A stretch of DNA of 46,355 nucleotides. It comes from an uncultured Mailhella sp. (GTDB taxonomy: Bacteria > Desulfobacterota > Desulfovibrionia > Desulfovibrionales > Desulfovibrionaceae). The position numbers and the translations under genes were made by a program. The notes beneath the pieces are model-generated. The model was not told where the DNA came from. It ran no database searches and saw nothing but the letters and a program-made list of their open reading frames with translations. The DNA lies in contig CALUUX010000033.1 in NCBI GenBank assembly GCA_944324085.1, positions 1 through 46,355 of the forward strand, written 5' to 3'. How positions within the stretch are numbered: the stretch's first letter is position 1; every line of letters starts with the position of its first letter. Of this stretch, positions 7,453 through 16,523 are shown piece after piece.

Positions 7453-8175
7453 TTAACGAGCTCTTCGATACCGAAGCCAGACCGCGCCTTCTTCCAGCGT
7501 CCGAGCTTCTTCAAGACGAAACGCCCTTGTCACGCTTCCGTCAAACAGGCTTTTTCCTTCGGCGGAAGCCGTCACCGGCATCATGACCAGACTCAGCTCG
7601 TCCACGAGATCCTCCCGAAGAAACGATCCGTTGAGCAGGCTTCCCCCTTCCAGCAACAAGCGACGTATGCCGAAAATCTCCCTCAACTTGCGCAGGGCCA
7701 ACGGAAGATCGATATCGTCCTGCCCAGCGAACACATAGGAAACGCCCACTTCGTTCAAATAAGCAAGACAGGCCTGCGGCACGCTCTCGCACAGCACTTC
7801 GACCACGTGCGCGCCGTCATAGCCGGGATCCTCGTCCTCAAGACGGGAACGCTTCCAGCCCAAGCTCCCGTGCCGGTCAAAGGCCACGGCAAAGAAAGAG
7901 GCGTTTTCATCCGCCACATGATCCATGGGAAGCGTGACCGAACCGTCAAAACGGGAAAGGTCCGGACGGAACCCCGACGTAAAACTCTCCGCCATGGTCA
8001 CGCGTCCGCAGGCAAACGCGCTCGCGCCGTATTCGCGATGTATGCGGTAATAGCCCCGCGCGGCGGCTTCACATTCCGGCAGACGAAGAAAATCCCCCGT
8101 CACCTTGCCGTCCAGGGACATGGACATGTGACAGACGACATAGGGCCTGTCTTGAGCGTTTGCGTTTTCCTTCAT
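7453..8175 (-). CDS. RibD C-terminal domain (dihydrofolate-reductase-fold) NADPH reductase
   Basis: The 240-residue protein has the RibD-C fold that reduces the ribosyl moiety in riboflavin synthesis and occurs in related pteridine or antibiotic-type reductases. Signs are the N-terminal PYVVCHMSMSLDGKVTGDF strand-loop, the Gly-rich ARVTM-type segment (CGRVTMAES), VSYVFAGQDDIDLPLAL, and the classic RRLLLEGGSLLNGSFL NADPH-binding strand followed by DELSLVMMPV. The RibD deaminase domain is absent and no other rib genes are near, so the substrate is unknown. ATG 8175 is preceded by GGAGG with 5-base spacing, which makes it a better start than the ATG four codons upstream. Confidence 0.85.
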   Translation of the reverse strand: MKENANAQDRPYVVCHMSMSLDGKVTGDFLRLPECEAAARGYYRIHREYGASAFACGRVTMAESFTSGFRPDLSRFDGSVTLPMDHVADENASFFAVAFDRHGSLGWKRSRLEDEDPGYDGAHVVEVLCESVPQACLAYLNEVGVSYVFAGQDDIDLPLALRKLREIFGIRRLLLEGGSLLNGSFLREDLVDELSLVMMPVTASAEGKSLFDGSVTRAFRLEEARTLEEGAVWLRYRRAR

Positions 8176-8344
8176 CGGATCCTCCATGGAAAATCCCGGA
8201 AACCTGACGCCGGGAGAAAAGGTTGACCATGGAAAAATCCCCTTGTGCGGCCATGGTGCGAGTCGCCCTCGCGGAACTCTTCCCGACGAGGCCGCGTCAT
8301 TTTACCGAAACGGGGAAAAAAGACCAGAGGGGGAGATCGGACGC

Positions 8345-8376
8345 AAAAAAAGCTCCCGAACCTTCATCCGGGAGCC
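8345..8376 (-). terminator. terminator after the FadL-type porin
   Basis: A 7-bp stem (GCTCCCG with CGGGAGC) is followed by seven T residues in the leftward direction, 22 bases past the stop of the porin gene. Confidence 0.85.
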
Positions 8377-8397
8377 TTGGCGTTTTCGTCGGGCGAC

Positions 8398-9792
8398 TTA
8401 GAATTTATATCCTATGGTCAGGCCAACGTTGTGAGCGTAGCTGTTGTTCGATCTGCCCTTATGCGTGCTGATCATATCCACGGGCCCCTGCTTCCCGGCC
8501 CTGTCCTTATAATTGATGCCGCGCACGTCGATATACATGTAGGCAAGATCGAGCGTCCAGTTTTCATACTTGAAGCCCGCGCCGAGCGTGTAGTAATTGC
8601 GGCCGTTGGAAGGCACAAGATAGTCGTAGCAGTTTTCATCCTGCAGAGGCGACGTTTCATAAGTGAAACCGGCGCGCAGGGTCAGCCAGTCAAGAGGTTC
8701 ATATTCCACGCCGAAGGTGAACGCCCAGGTGTCGCGCCAGTTCTTCTGCTCAAAAAACGTGGGGGTGGTGCCATGACTGTCCATGTTGATGGTAAGGTTG
8801 CGATAACGGCTCCACACGGTATAGGCCACGTCGCCTTCGAAGCTCAGGTTGGACAGAGGCTTATACATGACGCCCAGCGTGATGACGTCGGGAATGGTCA
8901 GCTTGCCGTCGGCGTTGCAGTTCTGCATGTGGAGCTTCATCTGATCCACCACCGCCTGCTGTCCGGAAAAACGGAAGCGTGTGCTGCCCTTGAAGGTCAT
9001 GTCTTCGCTGGCGCGATAGGTCAGACCCGCGCTCCACTGATCGTTGAAACGAGCGTGAATGCCGAAATTGTAACCGAAGGCGTACCCGTTTTCGGAATGA
9101 ATACGCGCGTCCGCGCTGCCGAGGGTCATGCCCGGATAAAGCGGATGCCCCTGATTATACTGCTCGTTCAGGCTGAGGTAGCCCCAGGTATAGCTCACGC
9201 CCGCGCTTACCGACCAGACGTCGTTGATCTTGTAGGCAAGGGTGGGATTAATGGTGCTGGACAGCAGCGTGACCGACTTGATGCCGCTGGAAAGATACGG
9301 CAGCGTATTCGACGTGTTGACCGAGCGGGCCGTCCAGTTATCCGGGAACTGCGATCCCAGTCCGTAACGGGTAAAAGTGCCTATGCCGACCCACCAGTTG
9401 TCATTAATCTGATGCGTCAGATAAAAATGAGGAATGGGCCACACCTGATTGGAGGAGGAAACCGTCTTCCGATTGTCGTCCCGGGTAATGTCAAAGTTCA
9501 GCGCGGAAACGGCCATGCCCATCTGAACGGCCGTTCCGGGAATCTGCGTGATGCCCGCAGGGTTGTAGGCCACGGCCGAAGGATCATCGGCTCGGGCCAC
9601 CATGCCGCCGCCGGCGCCGCCGCCGAGCGCCATGCCTCGCGCGCTCCATTCGGTGATAGCGAAACCTTCGGCGCGCGCGCCGGAAACGGCGCCCGCCACA
9701 AGCCCGAAGGAGAACAGCGCGGCGGCTACAAATCTGGCCTGACTGCGCGCGGCGCAAACGAGCCGGCGCATCACATTAAGAGATACGTTCAT
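8398..9792 (-). CDS. outer-membrane FadL/OmpP1/TodX family transporter
   Basis: A 464-residue beta-barrel of the FadL family, which lets long-chain fatty acids and other hydrophobic molecules cross the outer membrane. A signal peptide (residues about 1-41, ending SGARA) precedes a mature N-terminus with FAITEWSARGMALGGG and DDPSAVAYNPAGI, the NPA-type hatch motif of the family. Alternating amphipathic strands continue to the C-terminal IGYKF, which ends in Phe as outer-membrane barrels do. ATG 9792 has GAGG 5 bases upstream; the 25 in-frame codons before it do not look like a signal peptide. It forms a single-gene unit with its own terminator. The substrate cannot be read from the sequence. 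Confidence 0.92.
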   Translation of the reverse strand: MNVSLNVMRRLVCAARSQARFVAAALFSFGLVAGAVSGARAEGFAITEWSARGMALGGGAGGGMVARADDPSAVAYNPAGITQIPGTAVQMGMAVSALNFDITRDDNRKTVSSSNQVWPIPHFYLTHQINDNWWVGIGTFTRYGLGSQFPDNWTARSVNTSNTLPYLSSGIKSVTLLSSTINPTLAYKINDVWSVSAGVSYTWGYLSLNEQYNQGHPLYPGMTLGSADARIHSENGYAFGYNFGIHARFNDQWSAGLTYRASEDMTFKGSTRFRFSGQQAVVDQMKLHMQNCNADGKLTIPDVITLGVMYKPLSNLSFEGDVAYTVWSRYRNLTINMDSHGTTPTFFEQKNWRDTWAFTFGVEYEPLDWLTLRAGFTYETSPLQDENCYDYLVPSNGRNYYTLGAGFKYENWTLDLAYMYIDVRGINYKDRAGKQGPVDMISTHKGRSNNSYAHNVGLTIGYKF

Positions 9793-10128
9793 GAATTCCT
9801 CGGCAATGGAATAGGATTTTCTCCGACGAACGCCGGAAACAAGCATCATTTTCCGCGCAGAGGACAAAACGCCCCCGCAGCCGGCCTCTCTCCGGCGTCA
9901 AAAAATCATGCGTCAGTTATGGGTACCCTGCTTTATAAAAAAAATAAACCCTTATCTTCCGGTAGATTGCTAGGTTTACCATCAAAAAAATGATAGATTG
10001 TACCGCATCCCCTTCACGGCTCGCCCCAATATGGGCAAAAGAATCGTCTCTGAACCATAACGCGTTGACGCCAAAGAAAGCAGCCCTCCGTGGAAGCCGC
10101 TGTTTCAACGGGCGAACGCTCAGGAAGG
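9793..10128. other. intergenic region upstream of the FadL-type porin
   Basis: No gene is seen in these 336 bases. The middle (about 9930-10000) is AT-rich and contains an imperfect inverted repeat with runs of A and T around 9972-9993, so it probably holds the promoter of the leftward porin gene. No clear -35/-10 pair could be chosen. Confidence 0.4.
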
Positions 10129-10851
10129 CTACGACTCGCGTATCCAGATGAAGCTTCCCTGACGTCCGTCTTCGTCACCCGTTTTCCGGGCCCGACGGTA
10201 GGAGAAAAACAACTCCGCATTGTCGAAGGTGCAAAGATCCACGCCCAGCACCCGTCCCGGCCGCAGCCCCGCGCTCTCCAGCTGATGCCTCGCCAGCGAC
10301 CAGAGATCCATGGTTCGGCGCGCGTCGTCGTACCAGGGCAAAAATTCAGGCCCCCATTCCTGGGCAAAATTGACGAATTCCGACGCAGCCGGACCGAGAC
10401 TCGGCCCCCGGACGGCCCAGAGCTCTCCGGGATCCACGCCGTAACGTTCGCAAAACTCCTCAATCGCCACGCGGGGGTAATCCTGCCTGTTTCCCCGCCA
10501 GCCGGCGTGTATGGCCATAATGAACCGTCCCGATTCGTGCGCCACGAGAATGGGCTGACAGTCCGCCGTTTTTATCATGAGGGCGAGCCCCGGTCGGGAC
10601 GTGGCCATGCCGTCGGCCTGTTCCGTCGGCGTCCGGGAGGGATCCTGCGGTTCCGGCTCGAACAACGTCCGCACGCCGTGCACCTGATGAACCTCGGCAA
10701 AGGCGGTCACGCCGAGCGTGGAAGAAATGGAAGCGCGCCTCGCCGCCGAAGCCGCCATGCCCTCTCCGCCCGCCAGCGAAACGCCGCCGAAACCGCGCAT
10801 GGCGAACGCGCATCCCACACCGGGAACGCCGGGAAAATGAAACGGGAGCAT
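10129..10851 (-). CDS. YfiH/YlmD family multicopper-type purine nucleoside phosphorylase (laccase domain)
   Basis: This family, once called laccase-like, is known to phosphorolyse or deaminate purine nucleosides with a zinc site. The 240-residue protein keeps the metal-binding residues: VHQVHG, TADCQPILVAH and HAGWRGNRQDYP with the conserved Cys and His. It continues with SLGPAASEF where many relatives have GPxIGPCCYEV, so the last conserved cysteine pair is absent. ATG 10851 begins two bases after the stop of the cyclo-ligase gene, pointing to coupling. No signal peptide, so cytoplasmic. The pairing with a folate enzyme fits a housekeeping nucleotide/one-carbon unit, but this is inference. 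Confidence 0.88.
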   Translation of the reverse strand: MLPFHFPGVPGVGCAFAMRGFGGVSLAGGEGMAASAARRASISSTLGVTAFAEVHQVHGVRTLFEPEPQDPSRTPTEQADGMATSRPGLALMIKTADCQPILVAHESGRFIMAIHAGWRGNRQDYPRVAIEEFCERYGVDPGELWAVRGPSLGPAASEFVNFAQEWGPEFLPWYDDARRTMDLWSLARHQLESAGLRPGRVLGVDLCTFDNAELFFSYRRARKTGDEDGRQGSFIWIRES

Positions 10852-10853
10852 AG

Positions 10854-11453
10854 TCAGAGACAAAGCAGTTCCTCCTCGGTGCATACGGCCCTCGCGGGCC
10901 TGTCCCACGCTTCGTGGGGAAGACGATTGAACAGAAGATCATGAAAGGCCAGCCCCACGCTGCCGCAACGCGCGGCGTCCAGCATGCGATCGTAATACCC
11001 GCCGCCGTACCCCAAACGGAAGCCCTGCCGATCAAACGCCAGCGCGGGAACCACGATCAGCGTGCCTTCCTCATCCGCGAGCTCACGCTCGGAAAGCAGA
11101 CGCGAATCCTCGGTCAGACGGGGTTCAGGAATGCCGAAACGGGAACGTTCCAGCTCCTCCGGCCCCGAACAGGCGATCATGTCCATGACGCCCGGTTCGT
11201 CGGCGCGGCAGCGGGGAAGAAACACGGTTCTGCCGCCGTTCCACGCCTCGCGGAGCAGCAGAGCCGTATCCGCCTCTCCCTTGACCGCGACGTACAGCGC
11301 GACCGCGCGGCTCCGACGCCAGAATTCGCTCTCCAGCAGTCTCCGCTGCAGACGCAGCGCGCGGCGAACCCCTTCCTCGCCGGAAGAAAGTTCCCCGCGC
11401 TTCTTTCTGCAGAAACGCCGCAACTCCCCTTTGTCCGCACTGGCGAAATCCAT
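10854..11453 (-). CDS. 5-formyltetrahydrofolate cyclo-ligase
   Basis: The enzyme converts 5-formyl-THF to 5,10-methenyl-THF with ATP, returning a storage or inhibitory folate to use. The 199-residue length is usual. The N-terminus has the basic RRFCRKKRGELSS helix, the centre has FLPRC and FGIPEP, and the C-terminal part has the hallmark LGYGGGYYDR phosphate-binding motif preceded by VPALAFDRQGFR. The stop is two bases before the YfiH start, so the pair is an operon. ATG 11453 is the only good start; it is divergent from the phosphoesterase gene across about 195 bases. Confidence 0.93.
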   Translation of the reverse strand: MDFASADKGELRRFCRKKRGELSSGEEGVRRALRLQRRLLESEFWRRSRAVALYVAVKGEADTALLLREAWNGGRTVFLPRCRADEPGVMDMIACSGPEELERSRFGIPEPRLTEDSRLLSERELADEEGTLIVVPALAFDRQGFRLGYGGGYYDRMLDAARCGSVGLAFHDLLFNRLPHEAWDRPARAVCTEEELLCL

Positions 11454-11556
11454 GCCCTTGTCCGCTCCCTGAAAAAAATAACGTCAACGATTTCAAGCGG
11501 GCGGAGCAATCCTCTTCACGCCTCGCATTTTCATACATTTGCCCGCCTTTTCCCCT

Positions 11557-11585
11557 TTGTCAAACGAAAAAAAATAGTCTATATT
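11557..11585 (+). promoter_or_regulatory. sigma-70-type promoter of the phosphoesterase-rne unit
   Basis: TTGTCA at 11557-11562 and TATATT at 11580-11585 are separated by exactly 17 bases in an A-rich spacer. They lie 64 bases before the phosphoesterase start in the divergent gap. Confidence 0.65.
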
Positions 11586-11648
11586 GCGCGCAGCAGAAAC
11601 GTTCTGCGGGTATTTTCGTCCGCTCCAGCGGAAAAGGATTTTCCCCAC

Positions 11649-12425
11649 ATGCCAAGCCCCGTTCCGGAATCAGCTCCGTACATTCCGAGCTGTTCCTCTC
11701 CGTCGGCGCGCCTCACGCGTTTCGCCGACTCCACGGACGACAGAGAACAACCCGATTCCGGGCGTCTCTGGATCGCGCTCGGCGATATCCACGGTTGCAT
11801 CCGCCGTGTCAGGGAAATTCCCGAACTGGGTCAAGCGGCCGGAGTCATTCTCACCGGCGATCTGACAAATCTGGGAGGCGTCGCCGCCGCCCGCACGGTG
11901 ATCGAGGCCTTTCAGGCCGCTCCTCCCGGCGTTCTCGCCCAGATAGGCAACATGGATCGCGCCGAAGTGAATGACTGGCTTGAGGCCAAGGGCATCAACC
12001 TGCACCGCAACGTGCGGGAACTGAGCCCGGAAGTCGCCCTCCTTGGCGTGGGCGGCTCCACGTTCAGCCCCTTCGGAACGCCGTCGGAGTTTCCGGAGGC
12101 ACGTTTTTCGGAATGGCTGGAGGATCTCGCGCGCCGCGCCGGCGGGTACAAAGACCTGGTGCTGGCCGCCCACAATCCTCCGTACAACACCGTCTGCGAC
12201 CGTATCGAGGGAGGCCGTCATGTCGGCTCCACCGCCATACGGGATTTTATAGAGGAATATCAGCCCGCAGCGTGTCTGTGCGGGCATATTCACGAATCCG
12301 CAGGCATACAGCGCGTCGGACGAACGCTTGTCGTCAACCCCGGTTCCTTTTCCACCGGAGGCTACGCCCTGCTTACGCTCACCCGCTCGGGAGTGAGAGT
12401 CGCTCTGCGCAGACTTGAAAACTGA
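11649..12425 (+). CDS. calcineurin-like metallophosphoesterase
   Basis: A 258-residue cytoplasmic phosphoesterase with the full set of metal-binding motifs: GDIHGC (residues about 46-51), GDLTN, GNMD, the AAHNPP histidine and GHIHES, followed by NPGSFSTGG. These define the YfcE/MPP_0912-like branch of dinuclear metal phosphohydrolases. About 40 Ser/Pro-rich residues precede the first motif and look disordered. ATG 11649 has an AAGGAT-type ribosome site; the longer in-frame reading extends antisense through the cyclo-ligase gene and is rejected. rne follows 28 bases later, so the two are probably co-transcribed. The substrate is unknown. Confidence 0.88.
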   Translation: MPSPVPESAPYIPSCSSPSARLTRFADSTDDREQPDSGRLWIALGDIHGCIRRVREIPELGQAAGVILTGDLTNLGGVAAARTVIEAFQAAPPGVLAQIGNMDRAEVNDWLEAKGINLHRNVRELSPEVALLGVGGSTFSPFGTPSEFPEARFSEWLEDLARRAGGYKDLVLAAHNPPYNTVCDRIEGGRHVGSTAIRDFIEEYQPAACLCGHIHESAGIQRVGRTLVVNPGSFSTGGYALLTLTRSGVRVALRRLEN

Positions 12426-12453
12426 CGCCGCATGACAATTTTTTGAGGATCAC

Positions 12454-15144
12454 ATGAGTCAGAACCCCGTTCTTCCCGAAGAGAACACCGAAGAAATCAA
12501 GACCGTAAAACCCCGTCGCACCAAAAAGACCGCCGCCGCGGAGGGCGATGCCCTCGCCGAAGGCAAAAAAAGCGTTCGCCGTTCCCGCAAGAGCGCGGAC
12601 GACGCCGCGCCGGCTGAAGACGCGGAAGAAAAAAAACCTCGTCGCCATACCGCCAAAAAAAGCGCGGAAACTCCGGCCGACGAACAGCCTTCCGAAAACG
12701 TCACGGAAGACGTCAAACCGGCCCGCAAAACCCGCGCCCGTCGAAGCGCGTCCCGAAAGGACGCCCCGGAAGCCCGACCTTCCGAAGAAAACACCCCCGA
12801 CGACGTTATCCATCTCGGATCCGCGCTGGTGCTTGACGACACGCTTCCCCCCTTCTCCGTGACGCCCGACGCGGGTAACGGCGAAACGCTCACCGAGCCG
12901 GAAAAACGCGAAGACGAAAACGCCGCCGAAAAAAAACGTCGTCCGCGCCGCGCCGAAAAAAAACGCGACGAAAATGACGCTGACGCGGAAGCGAGCGACG
13001 AAAAAGCAACTCCAGACGACAATATCGGCAACAGCCTCGACGAGCCGGCGGAAAACGCTCCCGCCGAGCCCGTCTGGTTCGATGACGGCGTCGTCACCAA
13101 TATTCTGCCCTATCCCGAAGAATTTCCCGAGGACAACCGTTCCCATTCCCGTTCGCGCCGCAACCGGAAGAACCGCGACGCCCAGCCCGCGTTCAACGGT
13201 TCCCCTTATCTGCCCGGTTCTTATTCGCAGAACTTTTACGATCAGACGCAGGCTCTCGCGTCCGAATCTCCCTTCGGCAACCGGAAGAATCGCAAAGGGC
13301 GCAACAACCGCCGCAACCAGCAGAACGTGCCCGTCCTTCCGGACGACTTCGACTTCAACGCCGCCATGCTCAACGACAGCGTGCTCGGCGTGGCTCTCGG
13401 CCGGCGCGACGACGAATTCATTCCGGAAGACGACGGCCCCCAGCCCGCGCTGCCCGATCAGCCCGTGGCCCTGCCGCTCTCGTCCGGCGAAATGGCTGAA
13501 GAAGATCTCGCCGCTCTGGACGCCGCCGTCAACGGCAATCGCATTGATCTGCCCGCGCCCTCTCCTCAGAAGGAAGGACGCCAGAACCGCAAGAACAAAA
13601 AACAGCTGAAAGAAGAACGCGTCGCCAAAGCCGAAAAGAAAAATGAGGTTGAGGAAATCGCGCATCCGCGCCGCGTGCTGTATGTAAGCGTCGTGCCCGA
13701 CGAACAGGTGGAAGTCGTCATCACCGAAGACGGCCAGGTGACCGAATACTTCGTGGAAATGGCTCATCAGGTCAAAATCCGCGGCAACATCTACAAAGGC
13801 GTCATCAACAACATCGACACCAATCTTCAGGCCGCCTTCGTGAACTTCGGCAACGGCAAAAACGGCTTCCTTCAGATCGACGAAGTACACCCGGAATACT
13901 ATCTCGTGCCGCACGACGCCTCCCACGGCCCCAAATACCCTCCCATCCAGAAAGTGCTGAAAGTGGGTCAGGAAGTGCTGGTGCAGGTGGTCAAGGAGCC
14001 CTCCGGTTCCAAGGGAGCGTTCCTCACTACCTGGATTTCCATCGCCGGACGTTTTCTCGTGCTCACGCCCGGACAGGAACAGATCGGCGTTTCCCGCAAG
14101 GTGGAAGATCCGGAAGAGCGAGCCCGCCTCAAGGATCTGCTGAACGGCATCCAGCCCGGCGAAAACATGGGCGTCATCATCCGCACGGCCAGCGAAGGCG
14201 CGAGCAAGGCCAGCATTCAGCAGGATCTGCAGTATCTCAAAAAGCTGTGGAAAGACATTCAGAAGAAAGCCCCCACGGAAAAATCTCCCTGTCTCATCTA
14301 TCAGGAAGCCGACCTCGCCACCCGCTCCGTGCGCGATTATCTCTCGGACGACATCGTGGAGATATGGACCGACGACGAGGCCACCAAGGCGCGCGTGGAG
14401 GAAATCGCCGGGCTTATCTTCCCCGACAGAGCCGGAGAGATCGTCAAACTGCACAAGGATCAGCGTCAGTCGCTGTGGGAGCGTTTCAATCTGCTCAAGC
14501 AGCTTGAAACCGTGACCAGTCGTGAAGTAGTGCTGCCTTCCGGCGGCCGCCTCGTCTTCGACCAGACCGAAGCTCTCATGGCCATCGACATCAACTCCGG
14601 CAAAACGCAGGGCAAGACGAACTTCGAAGCCATGGTCTTCCGCACCAACATGGAAGCCGCCGAAGCCATCGCGCGCCACCTCCGCCTGCGCGACATCGGC
14701 GGACAGGTGGTCATCGACTTCATAGAAATGCGCGACAAGAACCACTGTCGCGAGGTGGAGCGCACCCTGCGCGCCGCCATGCGCAAAGACCGCGCCCGTC
14801 ACGACGTGGGCCACATGAGTTCCTTCGGTCTGCTGGAACTGGTGCGTCAACGCACCGGAACCTCGGCCATCTCCATTTCCTGCGAACCCTGCCCCTACTG
14901 CCACGGCACGGGCGTGCGCCGCAATATGGAATGGCAATCCCTTCAGGCCCTGCGCGACCTTCAGAGCAAACTGTGCCGCAGTCTCGACAGCGGCAAGGGC
15001 AAGAAAAACGAAAAGCCTTCCGACCACACCTTCGTGTACGAAAGCGACGCTGAACTGGCCCTGTACCTGCTCAACCGCAAACGCGACCGCATAGCCGCGC
15101 TTGAGGAAAAATACGGGGCGCACATAGAAATCCGGATGAAATAA
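12454..15144 (+). CDS. rne: ribonuclease E/G family endoribonuclease with a long disordered N-terminal extension
   Basis: RNase E/G cuts single-stranded AU-rich RNA, matures rRNA and tRNA and starts mRNA decay. The catalytic part starts near residue 405 with an S1 domain (KIRGNIYKGVINNIDTNLQ, FVNFGNGKNGFL). It continues through the 5'-sensor region to the DNase-I-like domain with the metal-binding Asp residues in MAIDINSGK and VIDFIEMRD, then the zinc-link CPYC in EPCPYCHGTG. The first 400 residues are low in complexity, rich in Lys, Arg, Glu, Asp and Pro, and contain RNA-binding-type basic patches (RRTKK, RRSRKS, RNRKNRD). The E. coli scaffold region is C-terminal; here the tail is N-terminal and the protein ends soon after the zinc-link. 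GAGG precedes ATG 12454. Confidence 0.94.
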   Translation: MSQNPVLPEENTEEIKTVKPRRTKKTAAAEGDALAEGKKSVRRSRKSADDAAPAEDAEEKKPRRHTAKKSAETPADEQPSENVTEDVKPARKTRARRSASRKDAPEARPSEENTPDDVIHLGSALVLDDTLPPFSVTPDAGNGETLTEPEKREDENAAEKKRRPRRAEKKRDENDADAEASDEKATPDDNIGNSLDEPAENAPAEPVWFDDGVVTNILPYPEEFPEDNRSHSRSRRNRKNRDAQPAFNGSPYLPGSYSQNFYDQTQALASESPFGNRKNRKGRNNRRNQQNVPVLPDDFDFNAAMLNDSVLGVALGRRDDEFIPEDDGPQPALPDQPVALPLSSGEMAEEDLAALDAAVNGNRIDLPAPSPQKEGRQNRKNKKQLKEERVAKAEKKNEVEEIAHPRRVLYVSVVPDEQVEVVITEDGQVTEYFVEMAHQVKIRGNIYKGVINNIDTNLQAAFVNFGNGKNGFLQIDEVHPEYYLVPHDASHGPKYPPIQKVLKVGQEVLVQVVKEPSGSKGAFLTTWISIAGRFLVLTPGQEQIGVSRKVEDPEERARLKDLLNGIQPGENMGVIIRTASEGASKASIQQDLQYLKKLWKDIQKKAPTEKSPCLIYQEADLATRSVRDYLSDDIVEIWTDDEATKARVEEIAGLIFPDRAGEIVKLHKDQRQSLWERFNLLKQLETVTSREVVLPSGGRLVFDQTEALMAIDINSGKTQGKTNFEAMVFRTNMEAAEAIARHLRLRDIGGQVVIDFIEMRDKNHCREVERTLRAAMRKDRARHDVGHMSSFGLLELVRQRTGTSAISISCEPCPYCHGTGVRRNMEWQSLQALRDLQSKLCRSLDSGKGKKNEKPSDHTFVYESDAELALYLLNRKRDRIAALEEKYGAHIEIRMK

Positions 15145-15150
15145 CGCCAA

Positions 15151-15184
15151 AAAGGCCCCGTCTCATCGGAGACGGGGCCTTTCT
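15151..15184. terminator. terminator after rne
   Basis: A perfect 14-bp stem (AAAGGCCCCGTCTC with its complement, 4-base loop) ends in TTTCTTT. It follows the rne stop by 6 bases. Confidence 0.88.
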
Positions 15185-15198
15185 TTCCGAGACGCCCT

Positions 15199-15699
15199 AT
15201 GCTCAAAACGATACTTGTTCTCTTCGTTCTTGTATGCTGCGGTTTCTTTTTCTACCAGAAGCAGCAGGTGGAAGAACCTATTCCGCCCTCCGCCTCCCGC
15301 GTCGTGGACGATTCCGCGCTGCGCAAGCTGGAGGGAAAAATCCCCGCCGTCATCTTTGAAAAAGACATCGCTCCCGTCATCGAACACAACAAAAACGGCG
15401 GACTGACCCAAGATGAACTCAACGCCCTGCTCGACAAGCTGGAAACCATAGGAAAAGCCTTGGGCGACACCGTTACCGAAGCCGTGAATCAGGCCGGTCA
15501 CGCCGTGGCTCCCGATCTTTTCCCGCGAAAAACATGGACGGAACGTTCGGCGGACATGGCCGAAACGCTGGCCCACGCCGCAGGACAGGGCGTCAAGGCA
15601 AGCCTGCCCGTTCTCAAGGAGCTGGCGGAAGACGCGCTTCGCGCGCTCACAGCGGCGTTGTCCTTTCTGCTCGACAAGGCCGCCGATCTTCTTCGGTGA
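15199..15699 (+). CDS. hypothetical membrane-anchored protein, 166 aa
   Basis: I do not recognise a family. The N-terminus (MLKTILVLFVLVCCGFFFY) is one hydrophobic segment with a short basic start, so the protein is probably anchored in the inner membrane with the rest outside; a lipobox is not convincing because Val precedes the cysteine. The remainder is mostly amphipathic helix, with GLTQDELNALLDKLETIGKAL and repeated Ala/Leu heptad-like stretches to the end. The ribosome site is weak. It lies 15 bases after the rne terminator and before the leftward mucR unit. Codon use matches neighbouring genes. Confidence 0.65.
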   Translation: MLKTILVLFVLVCCGFFFYQKQQVEEPIPPSASRVVDDSALRKLEGKIPAVIFEKDIAPVIEHNKNGGLTQDELNALLDKLETIGKALGDTVTEAVNQAGHAVAPDLFPRKTWTERSADMAETLAHAAGQGVKASLPVLKELAEDALRALTAALSFLLDKAADLLR

Positions 15700-16103
15700 C
15701 GGCGAAACCGCCATTGCCCCGGATCGCGACCGATCGCAAACGCCGCGTTTTTTTGGGCCTCTCCCGCGGCCGTTCATGGCTTGTGAGAGACGGCGTCGCC
15801 GTTCCTCCAGACGCGTCTCCATGAAGTCTCCCGTTCCAAGCTCAACAGCGGTCCTCTCCCGAAACTCTTCCCCTTTGAAGCGATCGCTCGAAAACGCCAC
15901 TCATAATGGCCTCATGGAGCCAGACAGGTCGCGACTACAGTCAAAAAAAAGCCTTTCTCAACGAAAGGCTCATGAATCCGGCTTAACGCCGCTTCTCATT
16001 GCGCGCGAAACGAACGCCAAATTATTCCTCAAGGAAGACCAACCTCTCGCGAAGTCGGCCTTCCCGTGAAAGGAATACTAAAGAAATGCATAAAGACGTT
16101 GCC
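15700..16103. other. intergenic region downstream of mucR
   Basis: These 404 bases lie between two convergent genes. I see no gene; short readings on either strand have no ribosome site or family likeness. The leftward terminator at 15943-15970 is the only clear signal. Confidence 0.5.
15943..15970 (-). terminator. terminator of the mucR transcript
   Basis: AGCCTTTC pairs with GAAAGGCT around five bases, followed leftward by eight T residues. It lies 134 bases past the mucR stop, giving that mRNA a long 3' untranslated region. Confidence 0.8.
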
Positions 16104-16523
16104 CTACTTTGCGGCCGCTTCACGAGCCATGGCGCGTTTTTCCCACAGCTTCATATCCTTCATTTTCTGACGACGAGCGCGCTGCAATTCCTTGCAGGTC
16201 AAAGGAGTGCCCTTCTTGAAGCCCCACTTCGCGCGATAGGAAGCGGCGTCAAGACCGTGCAGAATAAGATGCTTTTTCGTAATGACTTTGAAGGTCTTGC
16301 CGCATTCAAGGCAAACGATGCTTTTTTCCTTGATGGAACGCTTGGGGTCAATGGCCGGGGCTTCGGAGACGGGGCAGGCTTCCTCAGTTTCTTCGCAGCA
16401 ATCAAGCTTTTTCAGCTTGCTGGCCAGAGAGGAAATCATTTCCGCCATTTCATCTTCCGACATGACGCGGACGGAAGCCTGCGCCTTGACCAGTTCTATG
16501 GCGTGTTTGAGATAATCTTCCAT
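16104..16523 (-). CDS. MucR/Ros family zinc-finger transcriptional regulator
   Basis: A 139-residue regulator with a central Ros/MucR zinc finger: CLECGKTFKVITKKHLILHG, giving a C-x2-C-x9-H-x3-H-type metal site, followed by LDAASYRAKWGFKKGTPLTC typical of the family. The N-terminal 50 residues form a helical, acidic oligomerisation-type region with a Cys pair (DCCEE) not usual in alpha-proteobacterial relatives. MucR proteins act like H-NS: they bind AT-rich DNA and silence genes. AAGGAGG precedes ATG 16523. The gap upstream and a separate gap at 28.5-28.9 kb are AT-rich, possible targets by inference only. Confidence 0.92.
   Translation of the reverse strand: MEDYLKHAIELVKAQASVRVMSEDEMAEMISSLASKLKKLDCCEETEEACPVSEAPAIDPKRSIKEKSIVCLECGKTFKVITKKHLILHGLDAASYRAKWGFKKGTPLTCKELQRARRQKMKDMKLWEKRAMAREAAAK

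Noticed and set aside
12379..15150. Very long open reading antisense to rne (923 codons)
   Set aside because: It is the mirror of a GC-rich gene; the sense strand has clear RNase E motifs, and the antisense protein is Gly/Phe/Val-rich without motifs or a ribosome site.
15776..16069. 97-codon rightward reading before mucR
   Set aside because: It is Arg/Ser-rich, runs through the leftward terminator and has no ribosome site.
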